Source: Myxococcales bacterium
GTDB lineage: Bacteria > Myxococcota_A > Bradymonadia > UBA7976 > UBA1532
DNA length: 64,000 nt
Reading direction: 5' to 3'
Assembly (NCBI GenBank): GCA_020633465.1
Contig: JACKDN010000023.1
Span: 62,001-126,000, forward strand
The notes under the pieces are model-generated. The model saw only the letters and a program-made list of their open reading frames with translations, had not been told where the DNA came from and searched no databases. Shown here in pieces: positions 31,667 to 40,175 of the stretch. The translations under genes were made by a program, and so were the position numbers. How positions within the stretch are numbered: position 1 is the first letter of the stretch; each line of letters opens with the position of its first letter.

Positions 31667-32938
31667 ATGCTCCTACGTTTCGGTGTCGAGAACTTCAGGT
31701 CCTTCCGCGATCCGGTCGAGCTGTCGCTGGTCGGCACCCGGTTCAAGGACGAGCCCGATCACCGCTTCTCGCTCGGGGGGCTGAAGCACGGCGTGCTGCC
31801 GGTCGCGGCGATCTACGGCGGGAACGCGTCGGGCAAGTCCAACTTGCTGGCCGCCATCGAGACGATGCGGGCCGAGGTGGTCGGGTCCTTCGTCGACCGC
31901 AAGCCCGGCGGCAAGATGCGCTTCTCCCCGTTCAAGTTGGGTGACGCGGCGGAGACGCCGCTCACGTCGTTCGACATCGACTTCGCGGTTGACGGCGTAC
32001 GGTACAGCTATGGCTTCCGGTACGACGCTACACGCGTCCACGAGGAGTGGCTGTACGCGTTCCCCGAGGGCTACCAGCAGGTCTGGTTCCACCGGAACAT
32101 CGCGGAAGACGACCCCTTCTACTTCGGCCCCAACCTGCTGGGGCGCAAGCAGACCATCGCCGATCTCACGCGGCCCAACAGCCTGCTGCTGTCGGCGGCT
32201 GCGCAGAACAATCACCGACAGCTCACACCGATCTACGCGTGGTTCGCCCAGCGGTGCGCGTTCTCCAACTCCCTGATGGGTCGTAGGTTTCCGGTCTTTC
32301 GCGAGGACTCTGCGATCCTCGCCCCCGGTCGGGCTGCGCTCGTGCGCGACCTGCTCGCCCGTGCCGACGTGGGCGTCTCTGATTTTCGATCCCGTGACAT
32401 ACCCCTGCCGCCGGCGGACTCACTGCGTGGCCTCGCTCCGGACGTGCACGAGGAGGTCATTGCCGAGATCTCGAGGAGCAAGGCGCTCGAGCTTGGGCAC
32501 GTCGGCCCAGACGGGGAGCCGATCTACTTGAACCCGTCCGAGGAGAGCCAGGGGACCCACATGCTGCTGATGCACATGAACGTCATCCTGGAGGTCCTGC
32601 AGAAGGGCGTGCTCCTCGTCCTCGACGAGCTGGACGCGAGCCTGCACCCGCGGCTGTCGGCGGCGCTGGTGGCCATGTTCACCGATCCCGAGTCCAACCC
32701 CAATGGCGCGCAGCTGGTGTTCTCGACCCACGACGAGACGCTCATCAACAGCGTGCGGCGAGACTCGGTCGTCTTTGTCCAGAAGGACCGCGTGGGCAAC
32801 TCGACCGTCATCCCCCTCGCCGAGTTCAAGACTCGGGCGCGGGATGATCTGCGGCGCGCCTATCACGAAGGACGCCTGGGTGGCACGCCGGTCGTGGGCG
32901 ATCTGGCCGCCGCGATCGCGCGGCATCGGGTCGAGTAG
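31667..32938 (+). CDS. OLD/RloA-like AAA ATPase, putative anti-phage component
   Basis: 423 residues. N-terminal MLLRFGVENFRSFRDPVELS is the usual opening of OLD/RloA-type ABC ATPases. Walker A GGNASGKSN is at 51-59; the ABC signature position reads EESQGTH, Walker B is GVLLVLDELDASLHP and the switch His is in FSTHDETLI. No TOPRIM domain is fused on, unlike full OLD nucleases; the nuclease-like part is in the next gene, which starts directly after this stop. Codon use is less GC-biased than in neighbours, pointing to horizontal origin. Known relatives sit with RloB in restriction loci and resemble the AbiL abortive-infection pair, so phage defence is the likely role. Target and trigger unknown. 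Confidence 0.8.
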   Translation: MLLRFGVENFRSFRDPVELSLVGTRFKDEPDHRFSLGGLKHGVLPVAAIYGGNASGKSNLLAAIETMRAEVVGSFVDRKPGGKMRFSPFKLGDAAETPLTSFDIDFAVDGVRYSYGFRYDATRVHEEWLYAFPEGYQQVWFHRNIAEDDPFYFGPNLLGRKQTIADLTRPNSLLLSAAAQNNHRQLTPIYAWFAQRCAFSNSLMGRRFPVFREDSAILAPGRAALVRDLLARADVGVSDFRSRDIPLPPADSLRGLAPDVHEEVIAEISRSKALELGHVGPDGEPIYLNPSEESQGTHMLLMHMNVILEVLQKGVLLVLDELDASLHPRLSAALVAMFTDPESNPNGAQLVFSTHDETLINSVRRDSVVFVQKDRVGNSTVIPLAEFKTRARDDLRRAYHEGRLGGTPVVGDLAAAIARHRVE

Positions 32939-33658
32939 GTGGCCCCTCGTCGGAAGCGAGGCGGACCCCCAAAAGCGCCGAGCCTGAAGCGGAAGCTCGG
33001 TTCGCGATCGGTCGCCCACCACGTCTGGATCGGCTGTGAGGGCAAGACCGAGAAGGACTACCTCGATCACCTCGCTCAACGGTTCCGAAGGCCCGAGGTG
33101 AACGTCCAGGTCATGGGTCAGCGCGGCGTCCCCAAGACGGTCGTCCGCGAAGCCTGCCGGGAACTGGACCGATTGCGGGAGCAGGCGCGGCGGTCGGGCG
33201 GCCGGTTCGAGGTCTGGGCGGTCTGCGACCGGGACGAGCACGGGTGTTTTCATGACGCTCGCGCGCGGGCCACACACAAGGGCGTCGGCTTCGCCTGGAG
33301 CAGCCCCTGCGTCGAGCTCTGGGCACTGCTTCACTTTGCCGACCAGACGGCCGGCATCCACCGGCACGACTGCCAACGCGCCCTTCACGCCGCGATGCCC
33401 AAGTATCGCCATGACAAGGCGCCGCTCTTCGACCACGAGTTGCTGACCGATGAGCGCCGAGCTCAAGCGCACGCGCGTGCGATTCACCTTCACGGCCGGG
33501 CAGCCGACGCGGACGATCCCTGGTACAACCCCACGACGGCCCTGTGGAAGCTCGTGAAGGTCATCGAGCACGGCAACTCGACGGCCGCCCGGGCTGCCGC
33601 CATCGAGGCCGACGATGGCTCGGCGCGATGGTGGTCGGAGGACGATCCCGGTGCGTAG
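32939..33658 (+). CDS. RloB-like TOPRIM-type protein, partner of the RloA-like ATPase
   Basis: 239 residues, GTG start directly adjoining the ATPase stop (TAGGTG). Basic N-terminus (MAPRRKRGGPPKAPSLKRKL), then VWIGCEGKTEKDYLDHL with the TOPRIM Glu (E34) and VWAVCDRDEHG with the D-x-D pair (D97, D99), the pattern expected of RloB. Later KGVGFAWSSPCVELWALLHF and KYRHDKAPLF are also family-like. TOPRIM acidic residues bind Mg2+ and suggest nucleic-acid cleavage. Paired with the ATPase it gives an OLD-like nuclease split over two genes, resembling AbiLi/AbiLii of lactococci. The 3' end lies next to the second 22-bp repeat cluster. Confidence 0.78.
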   Translation: MAPRRKRGGPPKAPSLKRKLGSRSVAHHVWIGCEGKTEKDYLDHLAQRFRRPEVNVQVMGQRGVPKTVVREACRELDRLREQARRSGGRFEVWAVCDRDEHGCFHDARARATHKGVGFAWSSPCVELWALLHFADQTAGIHRHDCQRALHAAMPKYRHDKAPLFDHELLTDERRAQAHARAIHLHGRAADADDPWYNPTTALWKLVKVIEHGNSTAARAAAIEADDGSARWWSEDDPGA

Positions 33659-33687
33659 TCCCGGGTGCGCAGGCAGCAGCCCGCTCG

Positions 33688-33753
33688 CGATCAGCCGACG
33701 TCCCGCTTGCGATCAGCCGACGCTCCGCTTGCGATCGGACGCCCTTCCGAAGC
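33688..33753. repeat. Second cluster of related 22-bp repeats (three units)
   Basis: Units at 33688, 33710 and 33732, each 22 bases: cgatcagccgacg followed by t/c-ccgcttg, the third diverging. The preceding bases (ccgctcg, 33681-33687) look like the tail of a fourth. Same period and same cgat-(t/c)-(g/a)-g-(a/c)-cg-gacg-tccgctt plan as the array at 29556. Together they bracket the 29.8-33.66 kb segment. Confidence 0.75.
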
Positions 33754-33825
33754 TCGGCGGCGCACCCGGTGGACATCCGCCCCGCGGGCTGCGATGACGT
33801 CGGGCGCCGAGAACGGAGGAGGCCC

Positions 33826-34806
33826 ATGCTCGACCTGACGATTCGACCCCGCCGCAACCGCAAGAGCGCGTGGGTGCGGGCGATGGCCCGCGAGACCTGG
33901 CTGTCGGCCGATCACTTCATCTACCCGCTGTTCGTGCACGACGGGCAGGGGACGCAGCCCATCGCGTCGATGCCGGGGTGCAGCCGGCTGAGCCTCGACG
34001 CGCTGTACGCCGAGGCCGAGGGCGCGCTGAAGGACGGCGTGCACGCGGTGGTGCTGTTTCCGGCGGTGGACGAGGCGCTCAAGACCTCGCGCGGCGAGGA
34101 GTCGCACAACCCGGACGGGCTGGTGCAGCGCGCGCTGAAGGGGCTGAAGGCCCGCTTCCCCGAGCTGACCCTGATGACCGACGTGGCGCTCGACCCCTAC
34201 TCGGCGGACGGGCACGACGGCATCGTGGCGCCGGACGGGCGCATCCTGAACGACGAGACGGTCGAGGTGCTGTGCAAGCAGGCGCTGTCGCAGGCCGAGG
34301 CCGGGGCCGACATCATCTCGCCCAGCGACATGATGGACGGGCGCGTGGGCGCCATCCGGCAGACGCTCGACGCCGCGGGCTTCACCGAGGTGTCGATCAT
34401 GGCCTACACGGTCAAGTACGCCTCGGCCTTCTACGGCCCCTTCCGCGACGCGCTCGATTCGGCGCCGAAGTTCGGCGACAAGAAGACCTACCAGATGGAT
34501 CCCGCCAACGTGCGCGAGGCCCTGCGCGAGGTCGAGAGCGACGAGGCCGAGGGCGCCGACATGGTGATGGTGAAGCCGGCGGGGCCCTTCCTCGACGTCA
34601 TCCGGGCGGTGCGCGAGATGACCGCGCTGCCGGTGGCGGCCTATCAGGTCAGCGGTGAGTACGCGATGTTGAAGGCGGCCAGCCAGAACGGGTGGCTGGA
34701 CGAGAAGAAGGTGGTGCTCGAGGCGCTGACCGGCATCCGGCGCGCGGGCGCCGACGTCATCCTCACCTACTACGCGCGGCAGGCCGCGCGCTGGCTCGCC
34801 GAGTAG
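33826..34806 (+). CDS. hemB: Delta-aminolevulinic acid dehydratase (porphobilinogen synthase), Mg-type
   Basis: 326 residues, full length. It condenses two 5-aminolevulinate molecules to porphobilinogen in heme synthesis. Active-site lysines are in MAYTVKYASAFYGPF and MVMVKPAGP. The metal-site segment reads DVALDPYSADGHDGI, with Asp/Ala in place of the three Cys of zinc enzymes, so it belongs to the Mg2+/K+-dependent class. Strong GGAGGA Shine-Dalgarno at 33815. Just upstream is the 22-bp repeat cluster. The last 44 bases overlap the 3' end of the convergent gene. Confidence 0.93.
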   Translation: MLDLTIRPRRNRKSAWVRAMARETWLSADHFIYPLFVHDGQGTQPIASMPGCSRLSLDALYAEAEGALKDGVHAVVLFPAVDEALKTSRGEESHNPDGLVQRALKGLKARFPELTLMTDVALDPYSADGHDGIVAPDGRILNDETVEVLCKQALSQAEAGADIISPSDMMDGRVGAIRQTLDAAGFTEVSIMAYTVKYASAFYGPFRDALDSAPKFGDKKTYQMDPANVREALREVESDEAEGADMVMVKPAGPFLDVIRAVREMTALPVAAYQVSGEYAMLKAASQNGWLDEKKVVLEALTGIRRAGADVILTYYARQAARWLAE

Positions 34807-35779
34807 TCCAGTCGAACCGGACGGCGAGGGCCTCGTCCTCGAGGTGCTGCGCGATGGCCAGGGCGCGGGCGCGCGCCCGCGCCGCCTCGTCGCCGCTGAC
34901 CGTGCGGGCCAGCAGGTTCAGCGCCATCGCGCGCAGGCGCAGCGAGCCGCTGTCGCCGGCGGCCTCGACGCCGTCGCGGGCGTGGCGCTCGGCGGCGGCG
35001 CGATCCCCCAGCTTCAGCAGCGTCCAACCCAGCCCGTTGGCGCGGCGGCAGCGCGCGAACAGCGGGCCGTCGGCGGGGATGCGGCGGTACAGGTCCAGCG
35101 CGGCGGCGTGATCGGGCGGGCCGTCGAGGCCCTTGTTCAGCGGATAGGCGACCTGGTCGATCCAGCGCGCGAACAGGCAGGCGTGATCGTGGGCCGACAT
35201 GCCGTGGTCGGGGGCCTCGAGCAAGGCACCGGCGCGGGCCAGCGCCGCGTCGGCGGCGGCGCGGTCGTCCCGCAGCAGGGCGAAGCACTCGACCAGCGCC
35301 AGCTCGGCCTGCGCGGCCGGCTCGGCGTTCGGCGCCGCCAGGGCCGCCTGCTGCAGCAACGGCCGCGCGTCCTCGCGGCGGCGCAGCACCAGGTTGGCGC
35401 GCGCCAGCAGCAGCCAGATGCGCTCGCGCGCCTCGCTGACCGGCGGGCGATCCCAGGCGCGCACCAGCTCGGCGCCCAGGCTGGCCGGCAGGTCGACGAA
35501 GCGGGTGTGGTACTGGCCCATCCAGCGCACGCGGTCGCCGAGGGCGGTGGGCAGGCCGAAGCAGCGCAGCACGCGCTGGCCCCAGTCTCCACCGTCCTGC
35601 GCGCCGCGGTCGCGCAGGCGGCGCAGGCCCCGCTCGGCGCTCTCGACCGCGATCTCGAACCCCAGGTCGGCGGTGACGATCTCGGCGACCCGCGCCAGCG
35701 TCCCGTGCGTCTCGATCAGGTGCGCCACCAGGTCGTCCCAGTCGAACGCGACGTGTCCGGGATCGTGTCCGGGCGGCAT
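34763..35779 (-). CDS. TPR-like helical protein with N-terminal DNA-binding-like segment
   Basis: 338 residues. N-terminal ~90 residues (DDLVAHLIETHGTLARVAEI, ESAERGLRRLRDRG, GQRVLRCFGLPTALGDRVRW) look like a helical HTH-type domain. The rest consists of repeated helix pairs of TPR character (RIWLLLARANLVLRRREDAR, AQAELALVECFALLRDDRAA, RANGLGWTLLKLGDRAAAER). No enzyme motif. Possibly a regulator with a TPR sensor half (inference). It overlaps the end of hemB by 44 bases in the convergent direction; both proteins appear intact, so both strands code there. Confidence 0.65.
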   Translation of the reverse strand: MPPGHDPGHVAFDWDDLVAHLIETHGTLARVAEIVTADLGFEIAVESAERGLRRLRDRGAQDGGDWGQRVLRCFGLPTALGDRVRWMGQYHTRFVDLPASLGAELVRAWDRPPVSEARERIWLLLARANLVLRRREDARPLLQQAALAAPNAEPAAQAELALVECFALLRDDRAAADAALARAGALLEAPDHGMSAHDHACLFARWIDQVAYPLNKGLDGPPDHAAALDLYRRIPADGPLFARCRRANGLGWTLLKLGDRAAAERHARDGVEAAGDSGSLRLRAMALNLLARTVSGDEAARARARALAIAQHLEDEALAVRFDWTTRRASARPAARSR

Positions 35780-35838
35780 CGGTTCCTACCCTCTACCTTG
35801 GGCTCCGTCGGCCACCGAAGGCCGGGAAGGAGGACCCC

Positions 35839-36405
35839 ATGAGCGCCCGAGACTACCTGGTCATCGACCTCGAGGCGACCTGCTGCGACCGCGGCACCGT
35901 GCCCAAGAACCAGATGGAGATCATCGAGATCGGCGCCGTGCTGGTCGACGGCGACACCCTGCAGCCGAAGGACGAGTTCCAGTCCTTCGTGCGCCCGGTG
36001 CGCCACCCGACGCTGACGCCCTTCTGCCGCGAGCTGACCTCGATCACCCAGGCGCAGGTGGACGCCGCCCCCGGCTTCGCCGAGGTCATCGAGCGCCTGA
36101 CCCGCTTCGTCGTGCGCCACGCCGGCGGTGGTCCACCCCCGCTGTTCTCGTCGTGGGGCAACTACGACAAGAACCAGTTCGCCCAGGACGCCGCCCACCA
36201 CCGGGTGACGCTGCCCTTCGGCCGCGACCACCTGAACATCAAGCAGGCGTTCTCGGACGCGCTGGCCACCCGCAAGCGCTTCGGCATGGGCCAGGCCCTG
36301 CGGCGCGTGGGCCTGCCCCTCGACGGCACCCACCACCGCGGCATCGACGACGCGCGCAACATCGCGAAGTTGCTGCCCTATGCGCTGGGCCGCGCGGTGC
36401 CGTAG
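35839..36405 (+). CDS. DEDDh 3'-5' exonuclease, ERI1/KapD-like
   Basis: 188 residues, a single exonuclease domain. Exo I is YLVIDLEATCCD (Asp/Glu pair), Exo II falls in FSSWGNYDKNQF (Asp) and Exo III is HRGIDDARNIAKLL with His and Asp. The CCDRG insertion after Exo I and the WGNYDKNQ string match the ERI-1-like group (RNA-processing exonucleases and sporulation inhibitor KapD) more than DNA polymerase III epsilon. Probably trims RNA or DNA 3' ends in the cytoplasm; substrate unknown. GGAGGA precedes the ATG. Confidence 0.83.
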   Translation: MSARDYLVIDLEATCCDRGTVPKNQMEIIEIGAVLVDGDTLQPKDEFQSFVRPVRHPTLTPFCRELTSITQAQVDAAPGFAEVIERLTRFVVRHAGGGPPPLFSSWGNYDKNQFAQDAAHHRVTLPFGRDHLNIKQAFSDALATRKRFGMGQALRRVGLPLDGTHHRGIDDARNIAKLLPYALGRAVP

Positions 36406-36477
36406 CGGCGCGGCGTTGGCATCGTCCGCACGCCCTCACTATCGTGTGGCGCCGCGTTGGCCCGGAGGAGTGCCGCC

Positions 36478-37818
36478 ATGCGTCGTCTGTCCCTCGCCCT
36501 GCTGGTGGCCGCGGTCGCCGTCGCCTGCCAGCCGGTGGGCGGCGGGAGCGGCGGTGGTGTGATCGTCGGGTCGCTGGACGGCGGGACGGGGGCGGGCGGT
36601 CAGCCGGGCGCGGGCGGTCAGCCGGGCGCGGGGGGCACGCCGGGCGTGGGCGGCGAACCCAACCCCCAGCGAGACGCCGGCGCGATCGAGCTGCCGGACG
36701 CCGCGCTGCCGCCCTGCGACGCGCCGTCCGCCACGCTCGAGGTCGTCGAGGATCGCGTCTACACCCGCGGCGAGCCGGTCGAGCTGCGCTACGGCCCGGC
36801 GGACGCCGCCGAGGTCACCCTGGCCGCCGAGGTGCCCGACACCCGCCAGGTGGTGCGCGCCAACGGCACGGCCTACTGGACGCTGGGCCCCGACGCGCCG
36901 TGGCCGCGCTTCACCGGCCCGGTGCAGGTGACCGCGACCGTGCGCGTGGGCGACTGCACGGCGCAGGCGACCGCGGCGGTGCGCGTCGCCGGCGACGTCG
37001 TCACCACCACCGACAACGGCGCCCTGTGGGTCTTCGGCAGCGACGGCGAGTTCCTCGGCCAGATGGCGCAGGTGAGCGACCGCCGCATCGAGGGGCTGGC
37101 GCTGGTGCCGCCCGCCGAGGGCGGCGGCTTCCTGCTCAGCGTCCGCCACGCCGACGGCCATCTGTACCCGCCGCAGATCGTCCGCCTGGCGCCCGATGGC
37201 ACGCGACAGACCGACTTCGAGATGACCGACCTGACCGGCGAGCCGCTGTACCCCGAGGGCGGCCTGCGCAAGGTGTTCTGGGATCCCACCCGCCGCGTGG
37301 TGGTCGGCGACGGCGACGTGGTGCTGCACACCTGGAACCTCGCTGGGGAGTACCTCGGCTCGATTCCCGGGCCCGGCCCCGACGGCTACCCCAACGCCAT
37401 CCGCGGCTTCGGCCTGCTGGACGGGCGCGATCTGGTGGTCACCAGCCCCAATCAGGACAAGCTGTACGTGCTGCCCGTCGAGGGCGAGCCGCGCCTGCTG
37501 GCCGACGCCGACTGGGGTGAGTTCGAGGCGGTCGGCCAGGGTCACGACGGCTTGGTCGTCGCCCTCAACCAGTCGGGCAACGACATCGTCATCACGCTGC
37601 TCGACGGCCGCGGCAACCCGGTCGAGCAGGCCGAGGACTCGGGCTGGGTGCCGCACTACATGGTGCCCTTCATGGACGGCCAGCACCTGTCGCTGATCGG
37701 CAGCATCGGCAGCTGGATCCGCGTCTACGACGCCGAGATGGGCCGCAGCGACGAGCGCTGGAACGTCGGCGCCCCCGACGACAGCCGCGGCCTGACGTCG
37801 CTGGTCTGGCTGGACTGA
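36478..37818 (+). CDS. Lipoprotein with Gly-rich linker and propeller-like domain
   Basis: 446 residues. Signal MRRLSLALLVAAVAVAC with a Cys after an AVA core. A Gly/Ala/Pro linker (GGQPGAGG units, ~40-60) leads to a beta domain (~85-170) and then a region of repeated strands typical of a beta-propeller: NGALWVFGSDGEFLGQM, PQIVRLAPDGTRQTDF, VVLHTWNLAGEYLGSI, DKLYVLPVEGEPRLLADAD. GGAGGAG seven bases upstream fixes the start. No partner gene; function unknown. Confidence 0.7.
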   Translation: MRRLSLALLVAAVAVACQPVGGGSGGGVIVGSLDGGTGAGGQPGAGGQPGAGGTPGVGGEPNPQRDAGAIELPDAALPPCDAPSATLEVVEDRVYTRGEPVELRYGPADAAEVTLAAEVPDTRQVVRANGTAYWTLGPDAPWPRFTGPVQVTATVRVGDCTAQATAAVRVAGDVVTTTDNGALWVFGSDGEFLGQMAQVSDRRIEGLALVPPAEGGGFLLSVRHADGHLYPPQIVRLAPDGTRQTDFEMTDLTGEPLYPEGGLRKVFWDPTRRVVVGDGDVVLHTWNLAGEYLGSIPGPGPDGYPNAIRGFGLLDGRDLVVTSPNQDKLYVLPVEGEPRLLADADWGEFEAVGQGHDGLVVALNQSGNDIVITLLDGRGNPVEQAEDSGWVPHYMVPFMDGQHLSLIGSIGSWIRVYDAEMGRSDERWNVGAPDDSRGLTSLVWLD

Positions 37819-37854
37819 CCCACCTCCTCTCCCGAGCACCAGCGCCCCCTCGCC

Positions 37855-37896
<42 letters not shown>

Positions 37897-37989
37897 CCAC
37901 GCCCCTCCTGACCCCCGCGACCCCTTCCCTTCCGCTCTCATCCCTAGTTACCGTCCGACCACCGCCCGGCCGGGCACCGAGGGGACGAG

Positions 37990-38472
37990 ATGGCACTCCC
38001 ACCCGGGCGCTCCTGGATCACCGGCGTCGCCTTCGCCGCCGCGCTCACGCTCGGTGTCCTGGTCGGCCTGGGCGCCTTCACGTTCGGCTACGGCGAGGGC
38101 TGGAGCTACTTCAGCCCCGATCCCGCCAACTGCGCCAACTGCCACATCATGAACCCGCAGTACGACGGCTGGGCCAAGGCCAGCCACGCCGACGTGGCCG
38201 TGTGCAACGACTGCCACCTGCCCGCCGACTTCGTCGGCAAGTGGATGGCCAAGGCGGTCAACGGCTTCAACCACTCCTGGGCCTTCACCTTCCAGGACTT
38301 CCACGAGCCGATTCAGATGACGCCGAGCAACCGGCGCATCCTGCAGGCCGCCTGTGAGCGCTGCCACGCCGATCTGCTGCACCCGGTGCTGGCCAACGCG
38401 GCCGAGGCGCCCACCTGCACGCGCTGCCATTCGGACGTCGGGCACGGGCCGCGGCTGGGGCTGGGGCGATGA
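37990..38472 (+). CDS. nrfH: Cytochrome c nitrite reductase small subunit (tetraheme quinol dehydrogenase)
   Basis: 160 residues. One N-terminal membrane helix (WITGVAFAAALTLGVLVGLGAF), then four CxxCH heme sites at 48-52 (CANCH), 72-76 (CNDCH), 122-126 (CERCH) and 143-147 (CTRCH). This is the NapC/NirT-family NrfH layout. It takes electrons from menaquinol and passes them to NrfA in the periplasm. Immediately upstream of nrfA (15-base gap), as usual. Because nrfA here is broken, NrfH may have lost its partner, unless the damage is an assembly artefact. Confidence 0.88.
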   Translation: MALPPGRSWITGVAFAAALTLGVLVGLGAFTFGYGEGWSYFSPDPANCANCHIMNPQYDGWAKASHADVAVCNDCHLPADFVGKWMAKAVNGFNHSWAFTFQDFHEPIQMTPSNRRILQAACERCHADLLHPVLANAAEAPTCTRCHSDVGHGPRLGLGR

Positions 38473-38487
38473 GATGAGAGGGGACCG

Positions 38488-39556
38488 ATGAGCGACGACG
38501 GGAGCAAGGGCCGCGCGCCGTGGATGCTGGTGGCGGTGCTGGGCCTCGCCGCGGTGGCGACCTTCGCCATCGCCGCGCTGCTGGTCAGCATCTTCACGCG
38601 CAAGTTCGAGGCGCAGACGCCCTTCGCGCGGGTGATGGAGGTGAACGAGGTCACGACCGATCCCGCGCCGTGGGGGGCGAACTGGCCGCGGCAGTACGAC
38701 AGCTATCAGCGCACGGTGGACGTCACGCACACGCGCTACGGTGGGTCGAGCGCGATGCCCGAGCAGAAGCTCGAGACGCAGCCCTGGCTGCGGCGGCTGT
38801 ACGCGGGCTATGCCTTCTCGATCGACTACCGCGAGCGGCGCGGCCACGCCTACATGCTGTCGGATCAGCTGAAGACCGAGCGGGTGACCAAGCGGTCGCA
38901 GCGGCGAGACCGGCGCGCCCGTCTACAAGGCGCAGCACCCCGAGTTCGAGCTGTGGTCGCAGGGCACCCACGCGGCCGCCGGCGTCGCCTGCGCCGACTG
39001 CCACATGCCTTATGTGCGCGAGGGGGCGATGAAGGTGTCGGATCACTGGGTGCGCAGCCCGCTGCTGATGGTCAACCGCGCCTGCCAGACCTGCCACAAC
39101 GTGTCCGAGGCCGAGCTGCAAGCGCGCGTGGCGACCATCCAGGATCGCACGGCGGGCCTGATCGACCGCGCCGCCGTCGCGATGACCGACATGCTCGACG
39201 CCCTGCGCGAGGCCAAGGCGGCCGGCGCGCCGCCCGAGACGCTCGAGCGGCTGTACGCCCTGCAGCGGCAAGCCATGTGGCGCCTGGACTTCGTGGCCAG
39301 CGAGAACTCGATGGGCTTCCACGCCGATCAGGAGTCGGCGCGCCTGCTGGCCGAGTCGATCGACCTGTCCCGCCAGGCCCAGGCGCTGGCCGTGCGCGCC
39401 CGCGCCCCCGCCGCGCCCCGCGTGGCGCTGCCGACCGAGCCGGTGGAGGGCGTCACGCCGACCGAGAAAGCGCCGCGAGGTCCGTACCGCGAGAAGGCGG
39501 CGGCGCCCCCGCCGCCGCCGGCCCCCGACGCCGGCGCCCCGGACGCGGGCGGGTGA
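38488..39556 (+). pseudogene. nrfA: nrfA with an internal deletion and frameshift
   Basis: The first part (38488 to about 38901) encodes an N-terminal membrane helix and the start of cytochrome c nitrite reductase, ending RRGHAYMLSDQLKTERVTK. From about 38903 the sequence resumes in another frame as ETGAPVYKAQHPEFELWSQG, then CADCH and CQTCH heme sites and ENSMGFHADQE, and runs to a Pro/Ala-rich end. In intact NrfA about 145 residues lie between these points, including the CxxCK catalytic heme site and hemes 2 and 3; all are missing. The active-site His in KAQHPE remains. As it stands no working ammonia-forming nitrite reductase can be made. Deletion or misassembly are both possible. Confidence 0.8.
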
Positions 39557-39665
39557 CGTCGCCCGAGCATTTGACGCGCGGTGGTAAGGTCCGGGACGCT
39601 ACCGCGTCAGGTGCGGCGGCGTGACCGGGCCGGTGCCCCTGGGCGGCACCGATGGAGGGCGGGCG

Positions 39666-40166
39666 ATGAGCGTTCGGCGGTGGTTGATGGCGGTGGGCTG
39701 CGTGGTCGGCGTTTGGACGGTGGGGTGCCAATCCGATGCCGATGAGGCGGCGGGGCGTGACGCCGAGAGCGTCAAGGATGTGGGCGCGTCGGACGCGTCG
39801 GCGGACGATGCCACGGTGGTCGACGCGTTCGTGTGCACGTGTACGGACCCGGTCGATGGCGTCTGCACGGTCGATCCGCGCAACGCCGACGACGGGTGGG
39901 TCTTCGACACCTTGGACGACGGGACGGAGTGCCGCCGGCGGGAGGGTCCGTTCTTCTGCAACAACGGGTGCGGGTCGCCCGGCACCGGCCAGCTTTGGTT
40001 CGACGAGCAGTCTCAGCGCTACGTCGACTTCCTCTCCTACCCGTGTGTGACAGACAGCCAGCGGGACCACTGGCGCGTGGTGCGGCCCGACAACGAGACC
40101 GAGCCGGGCGAGTACACGGCCGTCGCGCAGAGGTTCGATGCTGCGCCGGAGTGCCCGGCCGACTGA
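39666..40166 (+). CDS. Small secreted lipoprotein, Cys-rich
   Basis: 166 residues. Signal MSVRRWLMAVGCVVGVWTVGC with lipobox TVGC. A short Asp/Ala-rich linker leads to a compact domain with six Cys (FVCTCTDPVDGVC, GTECRRREGPFFCNNGCGS, LSYPCVTDS). No family recognised. A TAAGGT hexamer lies about 80 bases upstream. Stop lies nine bases from that of the convergent M23 gene. Confidence 0.58.
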   Translation: MSVRRWLMAVGCVVGVWTVGCQSDADEAAGRDAESVKDVGASDASADDATVVDAFVCTCTDPVDGVCTVDPRNADDGWVFDTLDDGTECRRREGPFFCNNGCGSPGTGQLWFDEQSQRYVDFLSYPCVTDSQRDHWRVVRPDNETEPGEYTAVAQRFDAAPECPAD

Positions 40167-40175
40167 CGCACCCAC

